Of a stretch of DNA of 64,000 nt, positions 47,579 to 59,452 are shown piece after piece; positions within the stretch are counted from its first letter, which is position 1; the number at the start of each line of letters is the position of its first letter. Origin of the DNA: Andrena cerasifolii (lineage: Eukaryota > Arthropoda > Insecta > Hymenoptera > Andrenidae). The notes beneath the pieces were generated by a model, which worked only from the letters and a program-made list of their open reading frames with translations, did no database searches and was not told the origin of the DNA. The position numbers were made by a program, and so were the translations under genes. The DNA lies in the NCBI RefSeq assembly GCF_050908995.1, contig NC_135128.1, positions 11,437,114 through 11,501,113 on the forward strand. Reading direction: 5' to 3'.

Positions 47579-50500
47579 AGTAGATACGAGTTACATACAG
47601 TAATTAGCTACTCGACCTACGTACATACATATATGTCACTGGGATGGTTCGCAGGAGGGTGGTCCTGAAGGATCTCTCAACTGAACACTGTGCGTTTCGT
47701 TACTATTGTGAAACGATCGGGGCGGATACGGATAATTTTCGGCCGGGCTATACATACATGTTTTGTACGTACGTACGAAGGGACGTTGGTGGTGACACGG
47801 TGACATAACCAAACTGTATAATTTTCACCACGGCAACTCTTCAAAGTCGCTGCGAATCGCTTTTTCTTCTGTCTTATTTTCTTTTCTTTCTTTCCCTCTT
47901 CCTCTGATTGTGAGACAAACGAATCACCAGAGATCGCTGCTGTTGTATTCCGTATTTTTCGTATTACTTTTATTTTATTAAATAACTTTATACAAATAAC
48001 GGAAACTAAGACGATTACAGATAAATACTAGATTATAGATTCAGAACTAGATTCTCGTGTCCAGACTATTCGGACTGAAGTGCTCGAGTGCTTCTTACTG
48101 GAAGAATTGCGTGTAATATATATATGTACGGTTTTCGGTAAGCTAAAAAGTGGGGGTTGTCCTGAGTTTAACGGTCGTTAAGGGATGAGGCATAGAGATC
48201 GAGGTTCAAGGATGAGTAATAGGGTACGGATAAGGTCATAAAAGAAGGACTTCGGGATGCTTACTATTGCTATCTGGAAAACTAACGCGCTGACTAATAC
48301 TTTATATAGATTTAAATGACGTTGGTATACAACACTGTGACCTCGTAGAACTTGACCTGCGCTAACGGCGCGCGTAACGTTCTATGTAACCCTTGCGTTC
48401 AGTAGGATTCGGTAGGTTTACGCGCCCCGAAACAGCTTCTAAAAAACAAACTTGTACATTACCACCCTGCAACTTTCGCGTTTTTAGTCTCTGTCCATTC
48501 TTGCCGCCTGTGTCGCCGAAAGAGTACCTAAGAAAAGCCTCGGCCGACGCAGTGATGAATTCGAAGCAGTTTTGAGATTCGAGTTTACATGGACGAAGTG
48601 ATTGGAAGCGGCGCGGCGCGGCGTTAGCAACGGTAACGAAAGAAAGAGCGACTCCAAGAGTCCAAGTAACGTTGCGTAAAGTCGAAGCAATGAATTTCGA
48701 AAGCGAGAATAGGAATGTGCGTCTGCGACTGCGCGCGCGGGGCCGTTAATCGTCGCGAAAGCACTGGTTTCGATTTCGGAGATCAGAAAAGTTCTGCCCC
48801 AAAGTTCGAGCCTCGGCTGTTTGCATAAATCTCGCTCGTGATTCGTGGTTGAACGGTCAAACGCGCGCGCCATACCGTCGAAACGAGGTTATAACCAAGG
48901 TTACCAAACAGAGACTACCCAAATACCCAGATACATACAATTATGGCACTCGGCTTCTCTTTATTCCAACATTTTTTATTTAACGCTGCGCTCGGTGAGC
49001 CCTCGGAACGGTCCCTCGAATCTCTTTTCTGCGGAGCATAGAATTCCAGTCACACAGGACAAAGGCGCAGAGCGCTGCACGCATTACGGACTACGGTACA
49101 TACTTATACATATGTATGACAACGTGTGGTCCGTAGAGTGGTGCGGAGTACAACGTTTCTGGACCGACCTGCCCTCCCCCCTTGCCCTACATCTTCCGAG
49201 TTTAAAAAGACTATGTATTTACTATCGAGTATCGCGTGCCCGGAGTAATTCCCACCTAAATATCCAGGTACATATTCCCATCTGTGCGTTACTCCGTCGT
49301 CGATCAGGATTAATGCAATGTGCTCGTTCAATCATGCGGTCAACGAACCTTATTCTTCGTAGGTACATCGGATCAGATCTAAATAACAAACCGTTCGATA
49401 GGATATAATTAATTGTCCCTGGAATTATACAGTGGCAAGAAGGATTTCCCATTCCTTCTTACATCTAACGTAAACATGTTACACATGGAAAAAAAAGAAG
49501 AAAAATGTTTTCTACCTCGTTTTCCTCCTTGCCTCCTTCCATCCGTCTGCTGTTAGTTATTCCGTTACTGTTCTGTTTCTCGATTATCCCCAGCGTCTCT
49601 GCGCGCACCGTTCCCTTTGTTTCTCTTACGATGACAACTATACTCGCGTGAATTGCGAAAAAGGGAAAGGGGGAAAATGTACCTAAGAAGGTATGCGATT
49701 TGGGATCGAGGTTGGTGTCGAAGTTTAAATTGAAATGATTGCTGCGATTGGAACCGATAGTACGGTAGATGACGCGACGGTACATGTACAATGAAACGTG
49801 GAGAAGGAAGATGAGGCCTATGACCCGTGATTATACATGCATACATACATATATGTATTATGATTTTCGCTGAGAGCGACAGTGATTCTATATCTGTCGC
49901 CACGGTGACGTAATTACGATTGGCCTCTCATGGTCGTTCGACACACATCATACATACGTACGTCGGTGTGTATTTCTCTCCGATAGAATTCAATTATGCA
50001 CGTTGAATTCCAAAAGGATGAATCGCTCGTACCTTGGAAGTGAAATTATTCCCAAGGGTATTAGATCTGTCGGTTTCGTTTCGTTTCGTTTCTCTCTCCC
50101 TTCCTTTCGGACAGCTGATGCGGCATTTGAAATTGATAATTGCGAAAAAGATGGCAAGTGGTACGGCTCAGTTGCACTGGCTCGATCGAAGGGATCTTTC
50201 CTTCCGAAGGCTGTGCGCGATACCGGCAAGGTGTTGATTTTCAGCATACGATTTTAAGGCGTTTAAGAAGCTAACAGTATAACGGACGAGCTCGTATTCA
50301 GCTGACGAAGATCGCGGAGAGACTGCGACGACGCACGCATCGATGGTGTTCTTTCGGTGCGGGTGTACCGCATATGCATACCGCGTAGCCGTAGCCAGAC
50401 AGTAGACACCGTACCGTGCGTCTTCGTTTCCTATTCGCTTCGGATTTCGTTCCTTCCTGCTCCTCCGTCCCGATTTCATTCTTTTCAGGATTATAAAGGA

Positions 50501-52730
50501 CACACGTGTCCACGAGTAGATGAAACAGAAAATCTCTGCTTTCCGTCCAGGCGTGTGCGTTTCTCTCGCCGCTTGCTCATCGTGGCTCCTCGTGCTCCTC
50601 TTCTTCTATCGTTGCCACGGTTCCTTTCCGTTTCTGCGGGCACGATACACGATACAGACATAATCATGCACGCGACTGCAAGTGCGTAAGTATTCGGTAC
50701 ACTTGCTACACTCTTGGTACACAACCGGTCAACGTCCTCTCGAAGGTTTGGATCATGCGATCCGAAAGGTAAGAGCGAGTGCGCAGTACACGTCGCATAC
50801 CGATCGATCGATCGATGTAAACGACTGGTCACAGGAACGGATTGACGAGGGATCGAGATCGACTAACTTTGACCTTGTTGGAAATATTTATTTGAAAACC
50901 AAAATAGAAAAGTCGAGCGAGCGGTCTGCGCCGCTTTCGCCGGATTTGGATGGCGAAGGCGAGGGCGCGAAAATTAGGGTAGGTTTCGTTTATTCGTAAG
51001 AAGCGATATCACCACGCCCGCGCCGCGCCGCCTCGAGTCAGTGGCCGAGAGGGACCAGCGAAATATAATTTCTCTGACTGCTCAATGAAATAGACGATGC
51101 CACAGGTGGTTTTCCTTATTCTACGACCGTCGACAAGTGATTTGACTAAATACGCCCCTGACTCGGAGAACACGAATGTTTCCTCGAGAGATAGCAACGA
51201 GGTTTCCTGTTTGAGAGGCTTGCGTTGATATTTCGATCTCGTTTCGAGCCAATCCCTACCAATCAGCCTGCATTCCCATTTGCAATTCTTCTTACAATTA
51301 GTCCCGCTGTCGCCCGATCACGGCTTTATCTTTATTCTCCTACAGCTCGGAGCACCGTTCCGAGCCTGTTATCCTAGCATGGTATGGAAAGTGATGGATT
51401 TTCCTCTTTAGGAAGGTATCGGAGCCAGCAGGTATTTTCCTCGTACGCAGGTATGCATTTCACACGGTAAGTGGATCGAAGGCTAATCAACTTCGGCTAG
51501 ATTAGCTACGTTCCGCTATGTGGTGGGGCAACAGAATCGAGAAATCAAGTTCCGCGGCCAACTTGAACAAGAAGTCGAGTCGTTTGTCACTTTTACTGTT
51601 GTTGAGGTCAGTCGAGCATTGACCGTTCCTTGATTTAATCCGCGTACATTTCTGTAGTAGCTAGGTGTTTGCAATATCCAAACATAAATACACAGGTACA
51701 TACCTACGTCAGACGGAGCAGAAATCTAGTTGCTTCGCGTCTTCCCTCGGGTGGCTGTTCCGATTCTTCCTTCGTTCTTTTGTTCTCGAGAGCCGGAACG
51801 CAAAGCGACAAAAATTATTGCTTTAGACAGCTATTGCGTATATTTGCCTAAGCAGGGACGCAGGCTCCCTCGGAGCGCTCGTGGTTATTACTATTTGGTG
51901 GGTCGATGACGATACACCGATCGTTTCGACATTTTCGGCCAATTATAAGGTGGTGTCCTGAAATCGGGTCATTTGAGGTGAAAAGGACCGAGCCGAATGC
52001 GATAGCTGTAGCTTGGCGCAGAGTTTGTGTATACCTACATATACATAGGTATACATACACGGCACTTATGCCACTTTGACGGTCGTTCACCCTGGCGCTC
52101 CTTCGAGCTCGGACTCGGAGGTGATAGCGTCATTTACCTCGTTCCGTTTTGTCGCCGTTATCATTCCATCGGCGATCGGCGTGGTCGCGTCTCGGCTTTT
52201 CGCTTATTGTCAGCGAGACTCGTGAATTTATCGATGCCCCAGTGTCGGGGCAAACTAATTGCGAGCCAATCGGCGATACCGGTATACGGTGAAAGGACGA
52301 GACATAGGTAAGAGAGTTTAAGACAATCGGCTTACTCTTCGAGTCTCCAATACCAATCACCCTCCCTGAGTTATGAAACGCTGGGAATTTCTTTAATCAA
52401 TTCTGCAACGCACATTCGACCACCGCTTTTGCAATTGCGCTCCAGTTGATTCCTACGTAGTACATGCACAGTACACACACGACGTTCCGCGTCACTGTCA
52501 TAACCATTTTCCCGACATCGCATCGTTTAAAGGAGCGCGAGCGGCTTAGCCGCTGGTTTCGCACTCGTTACATAACGCGAGGGAATCTGTTACGTTCGAA
52601 AGTAGGTACAATCGTTCTGTCTGCTGGCTGGTGAAAAATTAGCGGCAATTTTAAGATCGCTAAATTTATGGCCGTGGCGTATGCCCATCCCCTGTCCACT
52701 GTATCCGAGTCGATTTCGCTTTGGTATGTG

Positions 52731-52794
52731 ATGGGTGGTGATGGGTGGTGATGGAGTGGTGATGGGTGGTGAAAGGTGGTGGAGGTGGGCGGTG
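52731..52794 (+). repeat. 10-bp tandem repeat ATGGGTGGTG
   Basis: Imperfect G-rich direct repeats of a 10-bp unit, about six copies. Confidence 0.85.
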
Positions 52795-53815
52795 AGGGAC
52801 AGCGCGGCGTATTCAATTCGACACGCTAGAACGAGCTTCGAAAATTTCGGCTGCGAAAGAGGTCTGGGGTTATCGACCCGTTGGCAGTGGTCAGTGATGG
52901 TAACGGGCGAACGATCGAGGAACCGAGCAGAGCACACGACCAACCGGGCAACCAGTTCATCCGTCCGACGCGACGCATCGTTCGGTCCTTCACCCGGCAT
53001 TGCCCCAAGAGTGTTACGTATGTACTCGCACGTATTACACGTGCTTGCAATACATCGCATGGACTCGTACACTCGTGATCTACGCGTCCTCGCGTCCTCG
53101 CGTCCTCCTCTCTTCTTCTGGTGAGGCCCCGCGCGACCAATTTATGCCGTCGCGTCGCGATTAGCGACGCGAGAATCAAATTCGTTTCGTGCACGTCAGT
53201 GAAAAAATAACAAGCTCAGTCACGGGCCAGATAAACAGCTCACGGTAAAAACAGCTGTTGGGAATTAATGGAGTACAGATCTGAAGAGAAGCGCAGTGGA
53301 GGTGGTCGTACCGAATATCTTGTTCGGTTGACGACTAGCCGAATATTACATATATAGATAGTTTGCTGCGCGGCGTGTACTCGCCGCGATTTCTAACGGA
53401 TCGAACACACTACATAGACTCGAGGAGGGCTTTTGGAGAAAATTCGAGAGAGGCCCGAACGAAGAATAACGGACAGTCGAAAACCGTCCTCTCGTACCTG
53501 ACCAGTCAGGGTCCGTTATTAGCCGTTAGAAAGGAAACCCGTTCGAAGATGGATTGTATGCACGCGGATATCATGAAATTTGCCAAAAATTCTTTAATAC
53601 TTTAAAGAATTCTTTCCTTTTTACCCTATCTCTTGTCAGGCCTTTAAACACTTTATCGATCTCTACTAACAATAATGCTAATCTCAGGGCAGTAACTCTA
53701 ACGCGAAACCTAATTAAATTTAATCATCTGTACTGTGGTCTTGAAACTTTGTCGAATCAACTTGTGCTCGTTGAAACATTGCTCGTACCTATTTGTAGAC
53801 ACTTGTACCACTTAC

Positions 53816-54512
53816 GGGGGTAGGTAACCCTCAACAGCCCAAAATCAGGCTCTTTTTCAAACGCATATTCTGAAGTAATAAATGAATATAGAGTTAATTT
53901 TTAATTTAATTTTTAATCGTCATTTCGTTGACTTTAATGCACAAAAAGAAAATTTTAAATATATTTACGGGAAAAAAAGTTATACGTATAAATGTGAGAG
54001 CGTGTACGCGATGCACCGTCTGATGGTGAACAAGATTCCGGACTGGTGAATTACCTAAAACACAAAGTAAAGGCATTCTTATAATCTGTAAGACAGTCTC
54101 CATCTTGTGTCGGAAGCAAAATTTTGATAAACAAATTAATACAATTTTTTATGTTTATGTATATGATTTTATCCTTTTTTCGTGGGGAAAATATTTTGTA
54201 TCTCTTTTTTAACAATTTATATTGAAAATGTGCTCCCGACACATTGCGGGAAATAGTTTTCTGCACCTCCCTGTAAATTTTCATTCAAATCGTTGGAGCA
54301 GGTTTCGAGATTTTATGTTCACCGTTTTGGAAAACGCAGTTTCTGGGAAATCACGTTTAAAGTTGGACGTGCAGTTTCGTCGTTATGCGATCTCATGCGC
54401 AGGCTCGTACATGTTTGGCTGTAATTAAAATACGTAGAAAAGATGTAGCTAACGGAATATTCAAAAATCCTAAAAACGAACTTTAGGAAAATTTGTAGGG
54501 TTACCTACCCCC
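53816..54512. mobile_element. Non-autonomous DNA element with GGGGGTAGGTAACCCT termini
   Basis: The left end GGGGGTAGGTAACCCT (53816) is the exact reverse complement of the right end AGGGTTACCTACCCCC (54497-54512). The 697-bp interior is AT-rich, contains only short frames and shows no transposase. Flanks read CTTAC on the left and TTAATC on the right, so a TTA target duplication is possible but not clean. Confidence 0.75.
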
Positions 54513-56017
54513 TTAATCTCAACAGCATCGGGTACGAGTGAACACCGACGCCTCGCGACACAGAGTTTGCTCCAAGATCGCAGACATATTTTTGTGCACG
54601 AGTCATGTTCGTCGCGTAACGTCTCGACTTTTGTACTTAATTCGTCATTGCGCAAACATGATTGATCCTACTTGGATGCTGAAAAGAAACCGAGGACATG
54701 ATGAAAGAGGAGCCGAATTGGAACGAAGTGGATGGACAGATTGAGAGGCGTTGTGCGGAGTTGCAGATGAGTCGGGGGTGTAGGAGTGACCGTTCGCGTT
54801 CGGGTAGGAACCAACAGCGGAGTGTTGTGGTCTCGATGTCCCGATGCCAGTTTAGCTTACTCGTGGTTCCTATGCAGCCCGTTCACGTTTCGTAGCTCGT
54901 GGCATGTTCGTAGGCGTGAAAGAGCAAGCAACCGCGCGTGGATCGTATTCATGTGTGATTCGTGTATCGTGACTATCGTGACTATCGTGTACACGTCGTA
55001 GGCACGTTGAAAGCGGTAGGAGGTTGAAATCGCAAAGGAGGGGGTGCTAACATCTGGAATGTACGTAAGGTAAACGGCATCTGGGCAATGCCCTCGCATG
55101 TAAACAATCAGAAATCGCAGGCACGATTACAGGAGGGAGTTATTTATCGCGTATGCACGCATTGAAAGGATCGATTACGTTTGCACACGCCCGTTCTTAA
55201 CAGTTGTAATAGCAATAGTACGAATACGCGAATATACCGCTCACTATCAGGTAGTAGATATGCATTTAGCTTGTGCCCGAGTTATCAGGATCGAACTCTC
55301 GTTTTCTCAAGCATGATAATTCCGAATCGAGGGTTGATGATTCGTCTTCCAGATTGCAAATGTGTACCATCGGTATACCTAATAATGCAGTTGCGAGAAA
55401 AACTCGCGATTCTCATGTTTAACAATTAAAGAAGATTGCACCACCGAATGCGTTGAGTTGCGTTGCTGTGAAACCAAGGCGCGCACACATACACGCGATG
55501 CATTCCGAAGCATTTGACGGTCGAGCATTTATCTCGAAGCACGCGTAACATTGCAGCTTGCAGCGTATCACCCCGGCCCGGTGTGTACCTATGTCGCACT
55601 TATGTAGTCTGTCGTGACAATCGTGACGGTGTTCCTTTCGAGGAAACTGTATCTGTTGTGTTGTTGCTGGTGGTGGTGGTAGCGGTCGTCGGAATGAGTA
55701 ATCGGTACCTAAATCATTTTCCTTTCGTTTCACGACCCGAGTTCGACGACGTGTGATATATCTTCGTTTCGTGAATTCCGGGTGTGCACCGTCTGTCATT
55801 TGCCCGAAAATTCGGAAACTCTACAATGCTTCGTCAAACAAGAGCCTTCCGGCGGACTCTGTGATTCAACTGGAGTGGACGAATCTAATTTTGCCGAGTA
55901 TAAGCGAATCATCAAATAGACGTGTACTAGTCGAACGGTCGTGTAAACTGATTCGAACGAGTTACGTCGGCTCTAAAATGCTGAAAGAAAAGTCGCGAAA
56001 CCGGACGTTTGGTTGTC

Positions 56018-56051
56018 GCGTCGCGTCGCGTCGCGCCGCGTCGCGCCGACC
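56018..56051 (+). repeat. (CGCGT)n CpG-rich pentamer run
   Basis: Repeated CGCGT/CGCGC units within a GC-rich stretch. Confidence 0.8.
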
Positions 56052-57932
56052 ATGCAGTTCCCAAAGCGAGCGTCGAAACATTCATTCGAACGGTACATAT
56101 TCTTTTTTAATGGCGGAAAGAGTCCCGAGGGGTTCCTCGCAAACACAGCACGGTCAGGAGCACGAGGACGAGCATAAGCATAAGACGGGGGTGATTTTTA
56201 AGTGACATTCGTCGCTCGGTCTTATTAGTTAAAATAAATTAGCTAAAGTTTTATAGTTGATATAAATTTCGAAGGCACGAAGGTCTCGTCGACTACGCGT
56301 ACTTCACTCGATACGGTAGCACGTATTCTACCATAATAATAATTATGTAAACGCATACCGCAGGCACGTCTGAACGTTGGTTGGATAGTGAAGTGAACGT
56401 GTTATATAGAATAGAAGGAATTTCATCCTGATTAATTATCGTTGATCCGTTTGCATCGATACTGGTTGCAAGTTGCAACAAGCCACGAGGAATAAAAGGA
56501 GAGCGAGAAATAAACTGCCGGCTATGTTTTTGACGAAATCGCTGCATACCGATAAGTCGATGGATCATCAACTACGTAAATGTACGACAGTTAGGCGGAT
56601 TGGTAGGGGTTGATTATCGGTTATCGCCCACTCGACGAATTTATGCAAGTCAGTATCTACAAGATACCTACGCATACCTGCGTAGGTATCGTGCGAACGA
56701 GACGCGTTTTCCTTCGACTCCGAGAGCGTTGCTCCGGAGAATGCTCGTCCCCGACAGCAAAAGGGATATTTCTGGTACCGTCCCTGGTGAAAACCGGACG
56801 TGGCTATCGAGAAAGAATACGAACTGGGTCAATGACCCAGCCGCCGAAGAACTGCGACTGCTCTGCGGAGGCCAGGTCTGGGTCAGCATGGGCCGTTAAA
56901 TGAGTTTCGTTTGAAGAAACTGGACAGAACGAATGTTCCCTCTAGAGCCGCAAGGCGCAAACATGCCGCCGGTAGCCTCAAAACTTTGCGTCCCGTGTCA
57001 ACTGCTTCATATAAATTTATTCTCCGCTAAAACGCGCCCGGCAGAGCGCCGCGGCGCGGCGCGCGGCGGCGAACTGTCGCAGACCGCTCGCAAATCTTTG
57101 CCACCGGGCCTAACGCAACTTTTCTAACAGATTTTCAATCTCTACGCCTCCGTATGCCCCGACAACGAGAGACAGGTGTGAATTCAATGCTAGTTACCTT
57201 ACCGGCTTGTAAGTCACAATGCGAACAAAGTAGGTACGCGTAGTTTCTCTTGTTACCGCGTGCCACGGTAGGTATCTGTTTAGGCACATACCTATTTCTA
57301 GTAGCACAGTGTACACACTACAGGTGGGTATTAGTGGTATTAGGTACGTACAGGCACTCTGTCGGCTTCTGTTTAGTAAGTACTTATTGTTATTTTAGTA
57401 GCTACACTCTCCTCCACCCACCACGGTCTCTCTAATTAATTGTAAGTAGTAAGTATCTACTACCGTTCCATCCGATCTACGCGGGGGAAATTCACCAAAA
57501 GCGGATCCTTTGCCAGTGAAGTGCAGAGACAGTTGCATCGTTGGGGTCGATGCATCGAGTTAGGTGGCGAACCCCACTACAAGGAGATGGTTCCGAATCC
57601 CTGCAGGGGGCCCGAATCCCCCACCAATCTGGCGGGAGAGGAGACCTCGTGGCTTCCGACCAACGAGACCAAGGAACAAGGAGCCTAGCCCGCCTTCGCA
57701 CCCTCAACGGAAGTACATATCCACCATCCTGATGGTAGAACCCACGCTTTACCCCCACTGAGTCTCGCATCGTGCTAACTCTTTCAACAGTACACCGTCT
57801 TTCTTGGCTCCTTCCGCTCCTTCGCGTTCGTCTCTGCTCCTCTTTGTGCCGCTGCCCCACCATATCCAGGGACTGCCGGGGGCAGTTGGGAGGCATCCGG
57901 GGACCGTTTAGAGTCGCTGGGGGGCCGGTCGA

Positions 57933-57948
57933 TGAGTCACTATATAAG
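57933..57948 (+). promoter_or_regulatory. TGAGTCA followed by TATATAAG, candidate core promoter
   Basis: An AP-1-type TGAGTCA site abuts a good TATA box (57941-57948) on the plus strand, 1.5 kb upstream of the CYP18A1 start codon. It could drive CYP18A1 through a non-coding first exon or an independent transcript. No splice pair was identified. Confidence 0.35.
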
Positions 57949-58079
57949 ACGGGCAAGGACAAGAAGGTGTATGTTAGTATACACTCAATCTTCCCGTGGC
58001 TCGCACGACTCACGACATAGCGAGCGCCGGCAAATTCGGTTGCGGCGGTGACCGACTTTTTTTCCTTTCTTTCATTCTG

Positions 58080-58310
58080 TCCTTTCCCCACCCCACTCCA
58101 CCTCACTTCACCCCACCCCACCCCACCCTAACCCCCACCCACCCACCCCCAATCCATCCCCACCCATTCACCCACCTGTCCCCACCGCACTTGTCACTCT
58201 TCCTCTTTTCCTTTTCCCTTTCCTTTTCCTTTTCGTCCGTATCTTCTTCTTCCTTTTCCTTTTCCTCTTTCTCGTTCTCTTTCACATATTCCTTTCTTTC
58301 TTAGCTTTTC
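58080..58310 (+). repeat. C-rich and polypyrimidine low-complexity tract
   Basis: CCACCCCACCCCA-type repeats followed by TTTTCCTTTTCC-type repeats, upstream of CYP18A1. Confidence 0.85.
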
Positions 58311-58994
58311 CCAATTCTAATCTAGCTACATACCTACCAGTTTGTCTACCAAACTAACCAACGTACATACTACCCACCTGTGCATTTATCTGGCCAAGTG
58401 TTTAGTCGTCCCGCGCACCCCTTCCAATCCCGTCTCTTTCCCTCCTCATACTGATTGTCAGCCACAAACCAGTGCGTGTGCATACCAGTGCGGGTGCATA
58501 CCAGCCCAGCATATAGGTACTTTTCCCATTTGCGATTCACCTCCCTTATCCAATTATCACTGTTGTGCTGTTTCTTTCCCAATTGTCCGTCCTGCCTCTC
58601 TGCAGAGTGGTGAGTTTGCCAGCTCGCGTTCTTCCACCCGAATCACTCTGCCTGAACACGTTTCGCCGAGCCTCTTATGCTAGGTCTATTTCGCATTTCG
58701 GGTAAATCTTCCTGGTCGTTACACAATCGTACAATCGTTTCCAAGGATTCCTTCAGAAATCACTCCCACCCCTCCTACCCTACACATATACGCGGACACG
58801 GGCATATACACGCACGTTCTCCCTGAATCCTCCCCTCCAGATTATGCCCCACCAGTCCAATCAGCTTTGATACTTAAAGCCGCGAATTTCGGAAGCATCG
58901 TCCCGAAGAGGAAACTCGTGCTCGTGTTGAGACGAACTTAAGTTAGACAAGTTTATACATAGTACGAGGTCCTCCTGTACTTTTTTCCTTTGCC

Positions 58995-59215
58995 AAGACG
59001 AGCATAGCCAACAAGGAACAGGAAGAGAAAGAGAAGGATAAAGAGAAAGGGGAACAGGAAGAGAAAGAGAAAGGGGAACAGGAAGAGAAAGAGGAGAGGA
59101 GGAGGAAGAAGAAAGAAGAAGAAAGAAGTAGAAAGAAAAAAAAGAAGAAGAAGAAGAGAAAACGAGGAGGAGGAGAAAGGAAGAAGAAGAAGGAAAAGTG
59201 TGAAGAAGGACTTTC
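58995..59215 (+). repeat. Polypurine (GAAGAGAAAGG)n low-complexity tract
   Basis: An almost pure purine stretch with a recurring GGAACAGGAAGAGAAAGAGA unit, ending about 240 bp before the CYP18A1 start codon. It probably lies in the promoter or 5' leader. Confidence 0.85.
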
Positions 59216-59452
59216 TAGAAGTTTAGACATCGAGGAAAATAGGAAAGACGATAAGCACGAACCGCGAGAGGGAGTGGTGGAAACGGTGGAAGAAAGAAGA
59301 AAGGAACGAGTTATTGACCCGCTGGGATTATAATTCGCTGCAGTTAGATATCCGAGGAGGTTGACAACGCCGGCTGTTGAAAAGCCGCCGGGGAAGTGAG
59401 GGTAATTTCGCTGGACCGGAAATAAAAGTGAAGGATCCCTATAGATACCGCG

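Larger units (their letters stand above)
47532..59452. other. Gene-poor region upstream of CYP18A1
   Basis: There is no coding gene I can support. It holds TATA-like boxes at 47571 and 57941, a 10-bp tandem repeat (52731-52794), a TIR element (53816-54512), a (CGCGT)n CpG-rich run (about 56018-56051), a C-rich/polypyrimidine stretch (58080-58310) and a polypurine stretch (58995-59215). The segment is large enough to hold regulatory DNA for CYP18A1 or non-coding transcripts. Confidence 0.55.

Noticed and set aside
57492..58121. 209-codon minus-strand frame
   Set aside because: Arg- and Ser-rich without domains, ends in C/G-rich simple repeat, and no splice or family support.
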